Shown here: positions 6,480-14,068 of the stretch, piece by piece | How positions within the stretch are numbered: position 1 is the first letter of the stretch | How the letters are laid out: the number at the start of each line of letters is the position of its first letter | Assembly (NCBI GenBank): GCA_038254435.1 | Contig: JBBSGD010000039.1 | Coordinates: 1 to 17,700, forward strand | From: JBBSGD01 sp038254435 | Lineage (GTDB): Bacteria; Actinomycetota; CADDZG01; WHSQ01 | DNA length: 17,700 nucleotides | Reading direction: 5' to 3' | The notes under the pieces: generated by a model | What the model was told of the DNA's origin: nothing | Database searches by the model: none | What the model saw: the letters and a program-made list of their open reading frames with translations, nothing else | Made by a program: the position numbers and the translations under genes

Positions 6480-8147
6480 TTGGAACGTGACCCGGATGAG
6501 CGCGTGAATGTTGCCGAGGCGCTCGGAGCGGCGCTCAGCCGGTTGGGTGTCGAGCATTTCTTCGGTCTTGTCGGCAGCGGCAACTTGGAAGTGACCAACG
6601 CGCTAAGGACGAACGGTGCTCGTTTCTATCCCGCACGACACGAGTGCGTTGCGGTCGGGATGGCCGATGGGTACGCGCGTACCTCGGGCCGCGTCGGCGT
6701 GGCTACGGTCCACCAAGGGCCGGGCCTGACCAACGCCATGACCGCGGTGACTGAGGCTGCCAAGGCGCGTACGCCGCTCTTGCTTGTCGCGGCCGACACC
6801 TCGGCCGCGGCCGTGCTGTCGAACTTCCGGGTCGACCAAGCGGGTCTTGCGGGAGCCGTCGGCGCCGGCTCCGCGCGCGTACACACGCCGGCCTCGGCAA
6901 TCAATGACTTGGTGCGCGCCTGGCGCGAGGCGCGCGATGGCCGGCACACCGTGGTGCTCAATCTTCCGCTCGACGTGCAGGGGGCCGAGTTCCCGGCCCC
7001 GGTAGCCGTGCCCGAGCCGTTGACTTTCGTACCGCCGAGCCCCGCGCCGGGGCCCGTGCACGCGGTCGCCGACCTCATCGAGAAGTCCGAACGTCCCGTG
7101 ATTCTCGGGGGGCGCGGCGCGGTTCTGTCCGGCGCCGGGGCAAGCCTCGAAGAGCTGGGGGAGCGCATAGGCGCGCCCCTCGTCACCTCCGCCAACGGCA
7201 ACGGCTTGTTCTCCGCCAGCCCATGGTGCGCCGGCATCTCGGGGGGCTTCGCGAGCCCGGCTGCGGCAGAGCTCATGGGCCGCGCCGACCTGCTTCTTTC
7301 CTTCGGCGCGTCGCTCAACATGTGGACCACGCGACACGGGACGCTTGTCGGCCCCGCCACTCGAGTGGTGCAGGTGGACCTCGAGAGCGCGGCGATCGGC
7401 GTGCACCGGCGCGTCGACGAGGCAATCGTAGGTGATGCTTCTCTCGTGGTCGGGGCGCTCAACGAGGAGCTCGGCCGGCGTTCCTATTCGGCGCCGGGCC
7501 GGCGCGGCCCGGAACTCTCTCACCGGTTGGCGGCCGGAAGATGGACCGAACAAGCCTACGAAGACGCGAGCTCCAACGATTTAATCGATCCCCGCACGCT
7601 GTCGATCGCCCTTGACCGCATGTTGCCCCGCGAACGGGTAGTTGCCGTTGACTCGGGACATTTCATGGGCTGGCCGGCGATGTACCTGTCGGTTCCCGAC
7701 GCACGCGGGTTCGTATTCACCCAGTCCTATCAAGCGGTCGGGCTCGGCCTTGGCTCTGCCATGGGCGCGGCGATCGCAAATCCGGGCCGCGTGACGGTCG
7801 CGTGCCTCGGGGATGGGGGAGCGCTCATGACCGCGGGTGACCTCGAGACGATGGTAAGACTCGGCCTCGACATGGTAGTCGTCATCTACAACGACAGCGC
7901 CTATGGCGCGGAGGTCCATCATTTTGGCCCCAGTGGCCACCCCCTCGACACGGTTCGCTTCCCAGACACCGACTTCGCGGCCCTGGCTGAGGGCCTTGGC
8001 GCCCGGGGGCTTACCGTGCGCCGCGCCGCCGACCTCGAGGCGTTGGCGTCGTGGCTAGAAGAGCGCGACAAACCGCTCGTCGTCGACGCAAAGGTTGCTC
8101 CATTTGTCGTAGCCGAGTGGCTGGAAGAGGCTTTTCGTGCCCATTGA
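6480..8147 (+). CDS. thiamine-diphosphate-dependent enzyme (acetolactate synthase/benzoylformate decarboxylase-like)
   Basis: The protein has 555 aa from a TTG at 6480, with GAGGG six bases upstream. It has the three-domain layout of the family. The N-terminal Pyr domain has the cofactor-activating Glu in RHECVAVGMADGYAR (E55) and VHQGPGLTNAM. The central domain has a degenerate nucleotide-like fold (ERPVILGGRGAV). The C-terminal PP domain has the ThDP/Mg motif GDGGALM (from residue 444) leading to IYND (471-472). Length fits 2-keto-acid decarboxylases and carboligases. No acetolactate synthase small subunit or branched-chain gene is adjacent, so biosynthetic IlvB is unlikely. The downstream cyclase-family hydrolase suggests decarboxylation of an alpha-keto acid in a catabolic pathway. 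The substrate is not determinable by eye. Confidence 0.88.
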   Translation: MERDPDERVNVAEALGAALSRLGVEHFFGLVGSGNLEVTNALRTNGARFYPARHECVAVGMADGYARTSGRVGVATVHQGPGLTNAMTAVTEAAKARTPLLLVAADTSAAAVLSNFRVDQAGLAGAVGAGSARVHTPASAINDLVRAWREARDGRHTVVLNLPLDVQGAEFPAPVAVPEPLTFVPPSPAPGPVHAVADLIEKSERPVILGGRGAVLSGAGASLEELGERIGAPLVTSANGNGLFSASPWCAGISGGFASPAAAELMGRADLLLSFGASLNMWTTRHGTLVGPATRVVQVDLESAAIGVHRRVDEAIVGDASLVVGALNEELGRRSYSAPGRRGPELSHRLAAGRWTEQAYEDASSNDLIDPRTLSIALDRMLPRERVVAVDSGHFMGWPAMYLSVPDARGFVFTQSYQAVGLGLGSAMGAAIANPGRVTVACLGDGGALMTAGDLETMVRLGLDMVVVIYNDSAYGAEVHHFGPSGHPLDTVRFPDTDFAALAEGLGARGLTVRRAADLEALASWLEERDKPLVVDAKVAPFVVAEWLEEAFRAH

Positions 8148-8192
8148 TCATCTCGGGGCGTGTGCGCCCGCTCAGCCTTGGAGGAGGAGACC

Positions 8193-8966
8193 ATGAGCTC
8201 ACTGCAGGAGCTTGTTGATGGAATCGCCGGCGGTTCGCTGCGCATCATCGATCTGACGCAGCCGCTGTCTGAGAAAACGCCCGTGATCCAACTGCCTGAC
8301 CCCTTCGTCGACACGCCGGGATTCAAGATGCATGGGCTAAGCTGTTACGACGACGCCGGCCCGGCCTGGTACTGGAACTCCTTCGAAGCGGGAGAGCACG
8401 TCGGAACGCACCTCGATGCCCCCGTGCACTGGATCTCGGGCCGTGCCGGCGAGTTTGTCGACCAGATAGCGCTCAGTCGCCTCGTCGGTCCGGCTGTGGT
8501 CATCGACAAGTCCGTGGAGGTTGCGGCAGATCCCGATTACCTGCTCACCATCGATGACCTCCACGCCTTCGAGCAAGCCCACGGACCTTTTCCCTCGGAG
8601 GGATGGCTTCTGCTTCGCACCGGCTGGGATGCGCGCGCCCACGATCAGGGCGAGTTCCTCAACGTCGACGCGACCGGGTCTCACACGCCCGGCTTGACGC
8701 CCGAATGCGCCCGCCACCTCGCGCAGGAAACGCCGATTATCGGCATAGGGGTCGAAACCGTCGGCACCGACGCGGGAGGCGCCCACGCCTTCGAGCCGGC
8801 CTTTCCCTGCCACCACTTCATGCTCGGAGCGGGAAAGTACGGGCTCACCCAGCTCGCCAATGTCGGCGAGCTTCCGGCGACCGGCTCCGTCATCGTCGTT
8901 GCGCCGCTCAAGATCGAATCGGGCTCCGGAAGCCCCGTGCGCGCCTTCGCGTTCGCTCCGGCCTAA
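8193..8966 (+). CDS. cyclase-family metal-dependent hydrolase (kynurenine formamidase/isatin hydrolase fold)
   Basis: The protein has 257 aa from an ATG at 8193, behind a strong GGAGGAGGAG. The cyclase-family signature HxGTHxDAPxH is intact as EHVGTHLDAPVHW and supplies Zn2+/Mn2+ ligands. IDLTQPLSEKTPV at the N-terminus, LLLRTGWD, and IGIGVETVGTDAGGAHAFEP followed by CHHFMLGAGKYG are also family-like. The enzymes hydrolyse cyclic or N-formyl amides. At 257 aa it is longer than typical bacterial KynB (about 210) and closer to isatin hydrolase. It lies 45 nt after the TPP-enzyme gene on the same strand, almost certainly in one operon. The substrate remains open. Confidence 0.87.
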   Translation: MSSLQELVDGIAGGSLRIIDLTQPLSEKTPVIQLPDPFVDTPGFKMHGLSCYDDAGPAWYWNSFEAGEHVGTHLDAPVHWISGRAGEFVDQIALSRLVGPAVVIDKSVEVAADPDYLLTIDDLHAFEQAHGPFPSEGWLLLRTGWDARAHDQGEFLNVDATGSHTPGLTPECARHLAQETPIIGIGVETVGTDAGGAHAFEPAFPCHHFMLGAGKYGLTQLANVGELPATGSVIVVAPLKIESGSGSPVRAFAFAPA

Positions 8967-8982
8967 CGTCCCGCTCCGCGTT

Positions 8983-8996
8983 GCCGGGCCTCCGGC
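8983..8996. terminator. weak hairpin between convergent genes
   Basis: GCCGG-(GCCT)-CCGGC in the 54-bp gap between the cyclase-family stop and the convergent permease stop. The 5-bp stem has no T-tract, so this is only a possible terminator. Confidence 0.25.
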
Positions 8997-9020
8997 GGCG
9001 AAACCCCGTCGCGAGCGAGC

Positions 9021-9854
9021 TCACCCGGAGCGCTTCAGCTTTCCGTGGCGCTTCGCGTACTGCTCGCCGAGCCCGAACACGTAGAGCCCGAGTGGGATCG
9101 AGACGACGCCGATCAAGATCAGCGGCCACACGTCCCCCCACAGCGCGCCGAGCCCGGCGCCTCCGAGGATCGCGCTGCGGATGCCTTCGAGCGCGTACGT
9201 TGCCGGCGAGATCGTTGCCAGCCATTGCATGGGGGCGGGAAGGACGTCGACGCTGTAATAGACGCCCGACACGACGAGCAGCATGCCTTGGGCGATGAAG
9301 CCGAGCTGCGAGCCCTTCTCCGGGGAGATGAGCGGCAGCACGGCAGTCATCATGCCGATGCCGATGAACGAAACTGATGCGATTGCTAAAATGACCATTG
9401 CGCTCAGGAAGTCCGCGCTGGGCATCTCGAGCTTGAAGAAGAAGGCGATGGCGCCGAACAGCAGACCGGAGCGAGCCACTCCATAAGCCACGGAGAAGAC
9501 GCCCATGCCGAGCAGGTGAACCGGACGGGACAGCGGCGCCATGAAGGTGTACTCGATAGTGCCCTCCCATCGCTCCCACGCAACGGTCTCCGTTAGGACC
9601 TCGAAGATGATGCCCAGGTATGCCCAGATCACGGCCCCGATGAGGAGCACCGTGGTCTGGCGGTTGACATCGATCTGCCCTCCGGCTGCCTGCACGCCCT
9701 TGGCGATGAACACGATGGTCAGGGTGTTAGCTACCGTCCACAAAAAGAACGCGACCTCCCACAGCGCGTAGCGCTTGACGAGGTACACGTTGCGCTCGAC
9801 GACCCCCGTGAGGCCGATCATCTCCGCGCGCAGAGTTTGCGCGGCTCCTTTCAT
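9021..9854 (-). CDS. ABC-2 type exporter permease
   Basis: The protein has 277 aa from the ATG at 9854, which overlaps the TGA of the ATPase gene by one base (TGATG), indicating translational coupling. About six membrane segments are visible, including VAFFLWTVANTLTIVFIA, TVLLIGAVIWAYLGIIFEV, AMVILAIASVSFIGIGMM and a C-terminal LILIGVVSIPLGLYVFGL. The ABC-2 pattern near the C-terminus is present: a hydrophobic pair with LLVVSGVYYSVDVLP, then ISPATYALEGIRSAI. It forms the membrane channel of an exporter with the neighbouring ATPase. The cargo is unknown; drug/lipid-type and polysaccharide-type ABC-2 systems share this layout. Confidence 0.9.
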   Translation of the reverse strand: MKGAAQTLRAEMIGLTGVVERNVYLVKRYALWEVAFFLWTVANTLTIVFIAKGVQAAGGQIDVNRQTTVLLIGAVIWAYLGIIFEVLTETVAWERWEGTIEYTFMAPLSRPVHLLGMGVFSVAYGVARSGLLFGAIAFFFKLEMPSADFLSAMVILAIASVSFIGIGMMTAVLPLISPEKGSQLGFIAQGMLLVVSGVYYSVDVLPAPMQWLATISPATYALEGIRSAILGGAGLGALWGDVWPLILIGVVSIPLGLYVFGLGEQYAKRHGKLKRSG

Positions 9855-10705
9855 CACAGTCTCCAGTCTTCTTCGTCTTCTTCTTGCTCGAAGTCCCGCC
9901 CGGTAGCCGAGAAGAAGGCTTCCTCGAGCGTGGCCGCTTCGTAGCGTCGTTTGAGATCTTCGGGCGGTTCGAGCACGAGCAGCTCGCCGCGGTCGAGGAT
10001 GCCGATTCGGTCGGCCAGGATCTCCGCCTCGGTCAGGTCGTGAGTGCACAGCAGGATGGTGGCGTCGTGCGTGGCTCGGATCTCGCGAATGAAGGTCTGG
10101 ACTTCGAGCTTGGAGCGAGGATCGAGGCCGGTAGTGGGCTCGTCGAGCAGCAACAGCACCGGCGAGGTCAGAAGAGCACGCGCGAGTGCGACCTTCTGTT
10201 GCATGCCGCGCGACAGGTTCTCCATCGATTCGTTGCTGCGGTCGCTGGGGAAGCCCACCCGTCGCAGGATCTGGGGGATCTCGGTGCGGGTTTCGCGCGC
10301 TCTCATCCCGTAGAAGCGGGCTGCGTAGCTCAGGTTCTCCACAGCCGACATCTTCTTGAAGAACGACGCCTCGACAGAGACGCGGTTGACGAGATGCCGT
10401 ATGGGTGCCGGTTCGGCGAATACGTCGTAGCCGAAGATGTGCGCGGATCCGCCGTCAGACAGAAGAAGAGTCGACAGCAGGCGCACGAGAGTCGACTTGC
10501 CCGAGCCGTTCTGGCCAAGAATGGCGACGCACTCGCCCTGCTCCATGGTGAAGGTGACGTTCTTGAGCGCGGGCACCCGGCGCTTGCGCTCACCCTTCTT
10601 GTTACTCCGGCGCACGAACTCCTTGCGCAGCGACACGGTCTGCACTGCGGGAACCCCGGGCGCGCGCGGCTCGACAGAAGACAAGCTGGTGGCGATGCGG
10701 GACAT
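9854..10705 (-). CDS. ABC exporter ATPase subunit (ABC-2 system)
   Basis: The protein has 283 aa from the ATG at 10705, with AAGGAG seven bases upstream. All nucleotide-binding motifs are intact: Walker A GQNGSGKST (64-72), signature LSRGMQ (164-169), Walker B LLLLDEP (184-190) with the D-loop TGLDP, and the H-loop H222 in LLCTHDL. A basic stretch RRSNKKGERKRR (32-43) sits before the first strand, and the C-terminus is strongly acidic (EQEEDEED). The subunit energises the downstream permease. It resembles NodI/daunorubicin-resistance type ATPases in layout, but the substrate cannot be inferred. The 206-bp gap upstream contains TTGACA on the minus strand (10799-10794) without a good -10. Confidence 0.92.
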   Translation of the reverse strand: MSRIATSLSSVEPRAPGVPAVQTVSLRKEFVRRSNKKGERKRRVPALKNVTFTMEQGECVAILGQNGSGKSTLVRLLSTLLLSDGGSAHIFGYDVFAEPAPIRHLVNRVSVEASFFKKMSAVENLSYAARFYGMRARETRTEIPQILRRVGFPSDRSNESMENLSRGMQQKVALARALLTSPVLLLLDEPTTGLDPRSKLEVQTFIREIRATHDATILLCTHDLTEAEILADRIGILDRGELLVLEPPEDLKRRYEAATLEEAFFSATGRDFEQEEDEEDWRL

Positions 10706-10911
10706 ACGGTGACTCCTTGAAGTGGTTGCTCGCGAAACGGGACACGGGTAGGCGCGCGTAGACCCGGGAGGGGCCCGGGGCGCAGGTGAAGTGTGTCAAC
10801 CGATGAGCAACATGCTAACGAGTCTAGTAGGAGATCGCCGGCAGCACAACAAGCCGGACGCAGACACCGAGGCTCGCGCCGAGCCCGTTCTTCGCAGTGG
10901 TCGGAAGCCCG

Positions 10912-11538
10912 CTAACCCGGACGCTGAGCGCGGCCCGGCGTTGCCTCGACCGTTTCGTCGGGGTCGTTGTTCCCTGCGGCCAGCGTGCTCTCTGCCTTCC
11001 AGTTTGTGCCGCCCGCGGCTTCTGCAGTCTGCTGCTCCTCTTCACCTTCGTTTGGGTCGAGGGTCAGCACCTCCTGATTTTCGCCTGCGTGCTCGCGCGG
11101 CTCGTCGAGCTTCGCGCGCACGCCGTCGAGGAGATCCTGCAGCTCCCCGAGGCGCCGCCTCAGCTCCTGCTCCGATTGGGTCAGAAGCGTCACGCGCTGC
11201 TCGGCGTCGGCGACGATGTCGCGCGCCCGCGCCTGGGCCCCGGCGCGGTTCTGCTCCGCCTCGCGTGTTGCGGTCTCGAGCGTCTCGCTCGCCTTGGTCC
11301 GGGCGTCGCCGAGCAGCGACTCGGCCGAGTCCCGGGCCGTTTGGAGCAGAATCGAGATCTCTTCCCCCACGTTCTCGTAGGGCGTCTTGGGCTGCTTTCT
11401 CGCTGCTTCGTAGGCTGCGAGCAGCGAGGCGTAATCGGCGGCGATGGCCAGCATGAAGCTGTCGACCTCGCGCTTGTCGTAGCCGCGCAGGGCCGTGAAG
11501 AACTCCTTGTCCTCGATCTCTTCGGGAGTAAGAGGCAT
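10912..11538 (-). CDS. DivIVA-domain coiled-coil protein (Wag31-like)
   Basis: The protein has 208 aa from an ATG at 11538, with AAGGAGG eight bases upstream. The N-terminus MPLTPEEIEDKEFFTALRGY followed by DKREVDSFM is the DivIVA membrane-binding domain, which senses curved membranes and poles. Residues about 60-150 are heptad-rich and charged (Ala, Glu, Arg, Gln), a long coiled coil. The C-terminus (from about 155) is acidic and disordered-looking (PNEGEEEQQ). In actinobacteria such proteins organise polar growth or septation. Canonical Wag31 sits near the division cluster, which is absent here, so this is probably a paralogue or an SepIVA/DivIVA-like accessory protein. Confidence 0.85.
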   Translation of the reverse strand: MPLTPEEIEDKEFFTALRGYDKREVDSFMLAIAADYASLLAAYEAARKQPKTPYENVGEEISILLQTARDSAESLLGDARTKASETLETATREAEQNRAGAQARARDIVADAEQRVTLLTQSEQELRRRLGELQDLLDGVRAKLDEPREHAGENQEVLTLDPNEGEEEQQTAEAAGGTNWKAESTLAAGNNDPDETVEATPGRAQRPG

Positions 11539-11559
11539 GGTCGCGTCCTCCTTGGGGAC

Positions 11560-11583
11560 GGCGCACTTCGGGGCGGCGCACTT
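11560..11583. repeat. direct repeat GGCGCACTT, period 15
   Basis: GGCGCACTT occurs at 11560-11568 and 11575-11583, each followed by a CGG within one or two bases, just upstream of the SD of the DivIVA-domain gene. It may be a tandem regulator site or a simple duplication in the leader. Confidence 0.45.
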
Positions 11584-11665
11584 TCGGACAAGTCTCTCAC
11601 GGGGAATGCCTCTGAGCCGGGAGGATGCCGCCCCGGGACTCGAAAGGGCTGAAGCGCGAACCTGG

Positions 11666-11706
11666 TTGCACTGTGGCGGAGTGGCCCCTACACTCCCCTA
11701 GGAGTG
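11666..11706 (+). promoter_or_regulatory. promoter and inverted repeat of the Na/Pi-like gene
   Basis: -35 TTGCAC (11666-11671), a 17-nt spacer and -10 TACACT (11689-11694) form a good sigma-70-type promoter. The predicted start point is near 11701 and the leader to GTG 11752 is about 50 nt. The inverted repeat CACTCC-CCTA-GGAGTG (11691-11706) covers the -10 end and the predicted start point, where a repressor could bind. Confidence 0.55.
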
Positions 11707-11751
11707 TTCGGAGCCCACCCCGGCGACGGGGAGAAACGAGTGGAGGCTTGC

Positions 11752-12891
11752 GTGGCGACCGATGAAGTTCAGCAGAGAGAACCCGCCCAGACGCCGGTGA
11801 GCAAACCGCGCCGATCCTCGGGCCTCGGCACGGCGTGGCGCATCGTGCGGCTCGTGGGCGCTCTCTATCTCTTCGTGGGGGCCCTGCAGCTCATGAAGAC
11901 CGGGGCCGGGGGCCTGGACATCTTCACTCAGGGTGGTTTCCTCGTCCGAAACGCAGGGTCGACCCTCGGGCTCGGGTGGCTCGGCGCCCTGTTCACCCTG
12001 TCCGGCACGCCGCCGGCCGCAGCCGCCCTCACGCTGACGGCAACGGGCAGGATCAGCGAGATTCAGGGCTTCACGATGGTCACCGGGGCGCGCCTTGGTG
12101 CTGCCTTCGTCGTCCTGCTGGTGGCAGTCCTCTATGCCTCTCGCAGTGGAGCCGGCAAGCGCCTGAAGACGGTGTCGACGGCCGTGCTCGCGCTGGCGAT
12201 CACCGCCGTCATCTACGTGCCCGGCGCAATCATCGGCTTGTTGCTGCTGCGCAGCGAGCCCTTTCACAACGTTCAGCTCAGCGCTCCGCCGCAGTTCAGC
12301 AACCTCGTCGACATACTCTACGGCTGGGTGCTCAACAACGTTGAGACGTGGGCTCCCGGAGTCTTGTTCGTAGTCGGATTCGCTCTCTTGTTTGCATCTT
12401 TCAAGCTCATCGATGCTTCGATGCCGGAGGTCAATGAGGACCGTTTCCAAGGTTCCCGGCTCGGCTGGTTGCGCAGCAAGTGGCCGATGTTCCTGCTCGG
12501 CATCGTCGTCGTCATCGCTACCCTGTCGGTGTCGGTCGCCTTGACCGTTCTTGTGCCGCTCGTCGCCAAGGGCTATGTGAAGCGCGAGCACCTCATCCCG
12601 TACATCGTCGGGGCCGACCTCGGAACCCTCGTCGACAAGCTGGTCGTGGCCTTTCTCGCCGGCATCGGGGCGGTGCACCCCGCCGCTCCCGTGCGCATCA
12701 TCCTCGCCGAGATAGTTGGCACGGCACTAATCGGAATGATCATCATGACGCTGCTCTACAAACCGTTCCGCCGAGGGGTGTGGAAGTTCCAGCGTCAGGT
12801 GACCAAGAGCAAACCGCGGCTCGGAGTCTTTACCGCTCTGCTGTTCGTGACGCCGCTTGCGATCCTCGTGGTCTCCGGCTTCGTGGGCTAA
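11752..12891 (+). CDS. divergent Na/Pi-cotransporter-like membrane protein
   Basis: The protein has 379 aa from a GTG at 11752 (GGAGG five bases upstream); GTG 11740 behind GGGGAG is an alternative. About eight hydrophobic segments form two related halves. The second half, VALTVLVPLVAKG then HLIPYIVGADLGTLVDKL, parallels the Na/Pi (NptA/SLC34) pattern of a small-residue hairpin followed by G-A-N-I-G-T. The first half has LGALFTLSGTPPAAAALTL. In both halves the family QSSS motif, which forms the substrate site, is not conserved: it reads SGTP in the first (about residue 84) and LSVS in the second (about residue 258). It may therefore transport another anion or be a structural relative. The gene is divergent from the DivIVA-domain gene and has its own promoter. 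Confidence 0.65.
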   Translation: MATDEVQQREPAQTPVSKPRRSSGLGTAWRIVRLVGALYLFVGALQLMKTGAGGLDIFTQGGFLVRNAGSTLGLGWLGALFTLSGTPPAAAALTLTATGRISEIQGFTMVTGARLGAAFVVLLVAVLYASRSGAGKRLKTVSTAVLALAITAVIYVPGAIIGLLLLRSEPFHNVQLSAPPQFSNLVDILYGWVLNNVETWAPGVLFVVGFALLFASFKLIDASMPEVNEDRFQGSRLGWLRSKWPMFLLGIVVVIATLSVSVALTVLVPLVAKGYVKREHLIPYIVGADLGTLVDKLVVAFLAGIGAVHPAAPVRIILAEIVGTALIGMIIMTLLYKPFRRGVWKFQRQVTKSKPRLGVFTALLFVTPLAILVVSGFVG

Positions 12892-12976
12892 ACCTTCACA
12901 ACGTCCTCACCCGTACGCAACCCGCCCGCAGTATGTTGCAGGGGCAAGGGGCGCGCACGAGCACGAGGAGGGCCAC

Positions 12977-14068
12977 GTGGCCGTACCAACTCGCAAGCGC
13001 ATAGCTGCTCTTCTGACGCTGCTACTCGGCGTCGCGGGCCTGAGCGTCGCGCTTCTTGCCTCGAGTGCAGCCTCGGCCCCCGATCTGCCGGCGGTGCAGG
13101 CGAGGTCACTGGTGGCTTCGGCCCTGCGGGCGGCGGCAAGCGGAGGTCCTGTCGCGGGCGACGTCGATCTTCACGTCGACCTCGGGTTGCCGCAACTGGC
13201 GGACGCGGGCGGAGCCCCGGAGCTCTCGGGCGTGACCGGAGCTCTCGAGTCCCTTAGCGGAGACCACCACCTGCGGGTGTGGGCGTCCACGGACGGGTTG
13301 CGCGCTGCCGAGCTGACGCAGTTCGCAGAACGGTCTCTCTTCGTGTCCCCCAGCGGGGCATGGGCGTGGGATTCAAACCGCTACACCGCTTATCGCCTCG
13401 CGTCCTTGCCGCACGCTCACATTCCCCAGTCACAGGGTCTGCCGCGCTCGACCGGGGACCTGGGGCCCGAGCAGCTTGCCGCGCGCATGCTCGCCGCCGT
13501 GCGCCCGACTACCAGGGTCGTCGTTGCCCGCACTGCGACCGTAGCCGGACGTGCGGCGTACGTGCTGGCACTGCAACCTCGCACGAGCGAGACTCTCATC
13601 GGACACATCGACGTCGCAGTCGACGCAGCTACTCGCGTGCCTCTCGGCGTCTATGTGTACCCGCGCAGATCGAGCACTCCGGCGATGTCGAGCGCCTTCA
13701 CCTCGGTCGGTTTCGGCCCCATCGCTCCCTCGACTTTCCGGTTTACCCCTCCGCCCGGCGCCAAGGTCGTGACTGCACAGTCGCAGGGGTCCGACGCGCC
13801 GCAGGATGCGACGGCGCCGTCGCACCCCACCCCCGCCCGCCTCGCCCAGCGAGTCCGCAGCTTCGGATCGGGTTGGACGGGAATCGTGGCGCTGCGCGTC
13901 TCCCCGAAGCAAGTGGGCAGGGCCGGCGGAGGAACCCTGTCCAAGCTGTTGCCGTTCTCGGGCCCCCTTTTCTCCATGCGGCTCGCCGAACGCTCCGGCT
14001 ACGACTGGCTGATCGTTGGGATGGTGCCGCAAGAGGCCCTGGCTAGGGTGCAAGCGAGGCTTCCCTGA
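12977..14068 (+). CDS. secreted LolA-like lipoprotein-carrier-fold protein
   Basis: The protein has 363 aa from a GTG at 12977, with GAGGAGG closely upstream. The signal peptide is VAVPTRKR, then a hydrophobic stretch LLTLLLGVAGLSVALLA, with cleavage near ASA|PDLP. The mature half shows the order of LolA-like/DUF2092 proteins of actinobacteria: LRVWASTDGLRAAEL, ERSLFVSPSGAWAWDSN, RAAYVLALQPR, then VPLGVYVYP and FTPPPGAKV. Such proteins bind acyl chains in a half beta-barrel at the outer membrane-face side. A C-terminal extension of about 100 residues with WTGIVALRV follows. The next gene is an ABC ATPase starting in the last bases of this one, so the three form an operon and probably one export or envelope function. 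Confidence 0.75.
   Translation: MAVPTRKRIAALLTLLLGVAGLSVALLASSAASAPDLPAVQARSLVASALRAAASGGPVAGDVDLHVDLGLPQLADAGGAPELSGVTGALESLSGDHHLRVWASTDGLRAAELTQFAERSLFVSPSGAWAWDSNRYTAYRLASLPHAHIPQSQGLPRSTGDLGPEQLAARMLAAVRPTTRVVVARTATVAGRAAYVLALQPRTSETLIGHIDVAVDAATRVPLGVYVYPRRSSTPAMSSAFTSVGFGPIAPSTFRFTPPPGAKVVTAQSQGSDAPQDATAPSHPTPARLAQRVRSFGSGWTGIVALRVSPKQVGRAGGGTLSKLLPFSGPLFSMRLAERSGYDWLIVGMVPQEALARVQARLP

Noticed and set aside
6603..7553. Minus-strand frames of about 280-316 codons opposite the TPP-enzyme gene
   Set aside because: They are mirror frames of a gene with intact ThDP motifs and carry no protein-like features.
10897..11652. Plus-strand frame of about 250 codons opposite the DivIVA-domain gene
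   Set aside because: The minus strand gives a canonical DivIVA N-terminus with a strong SD; the plus frame has none.
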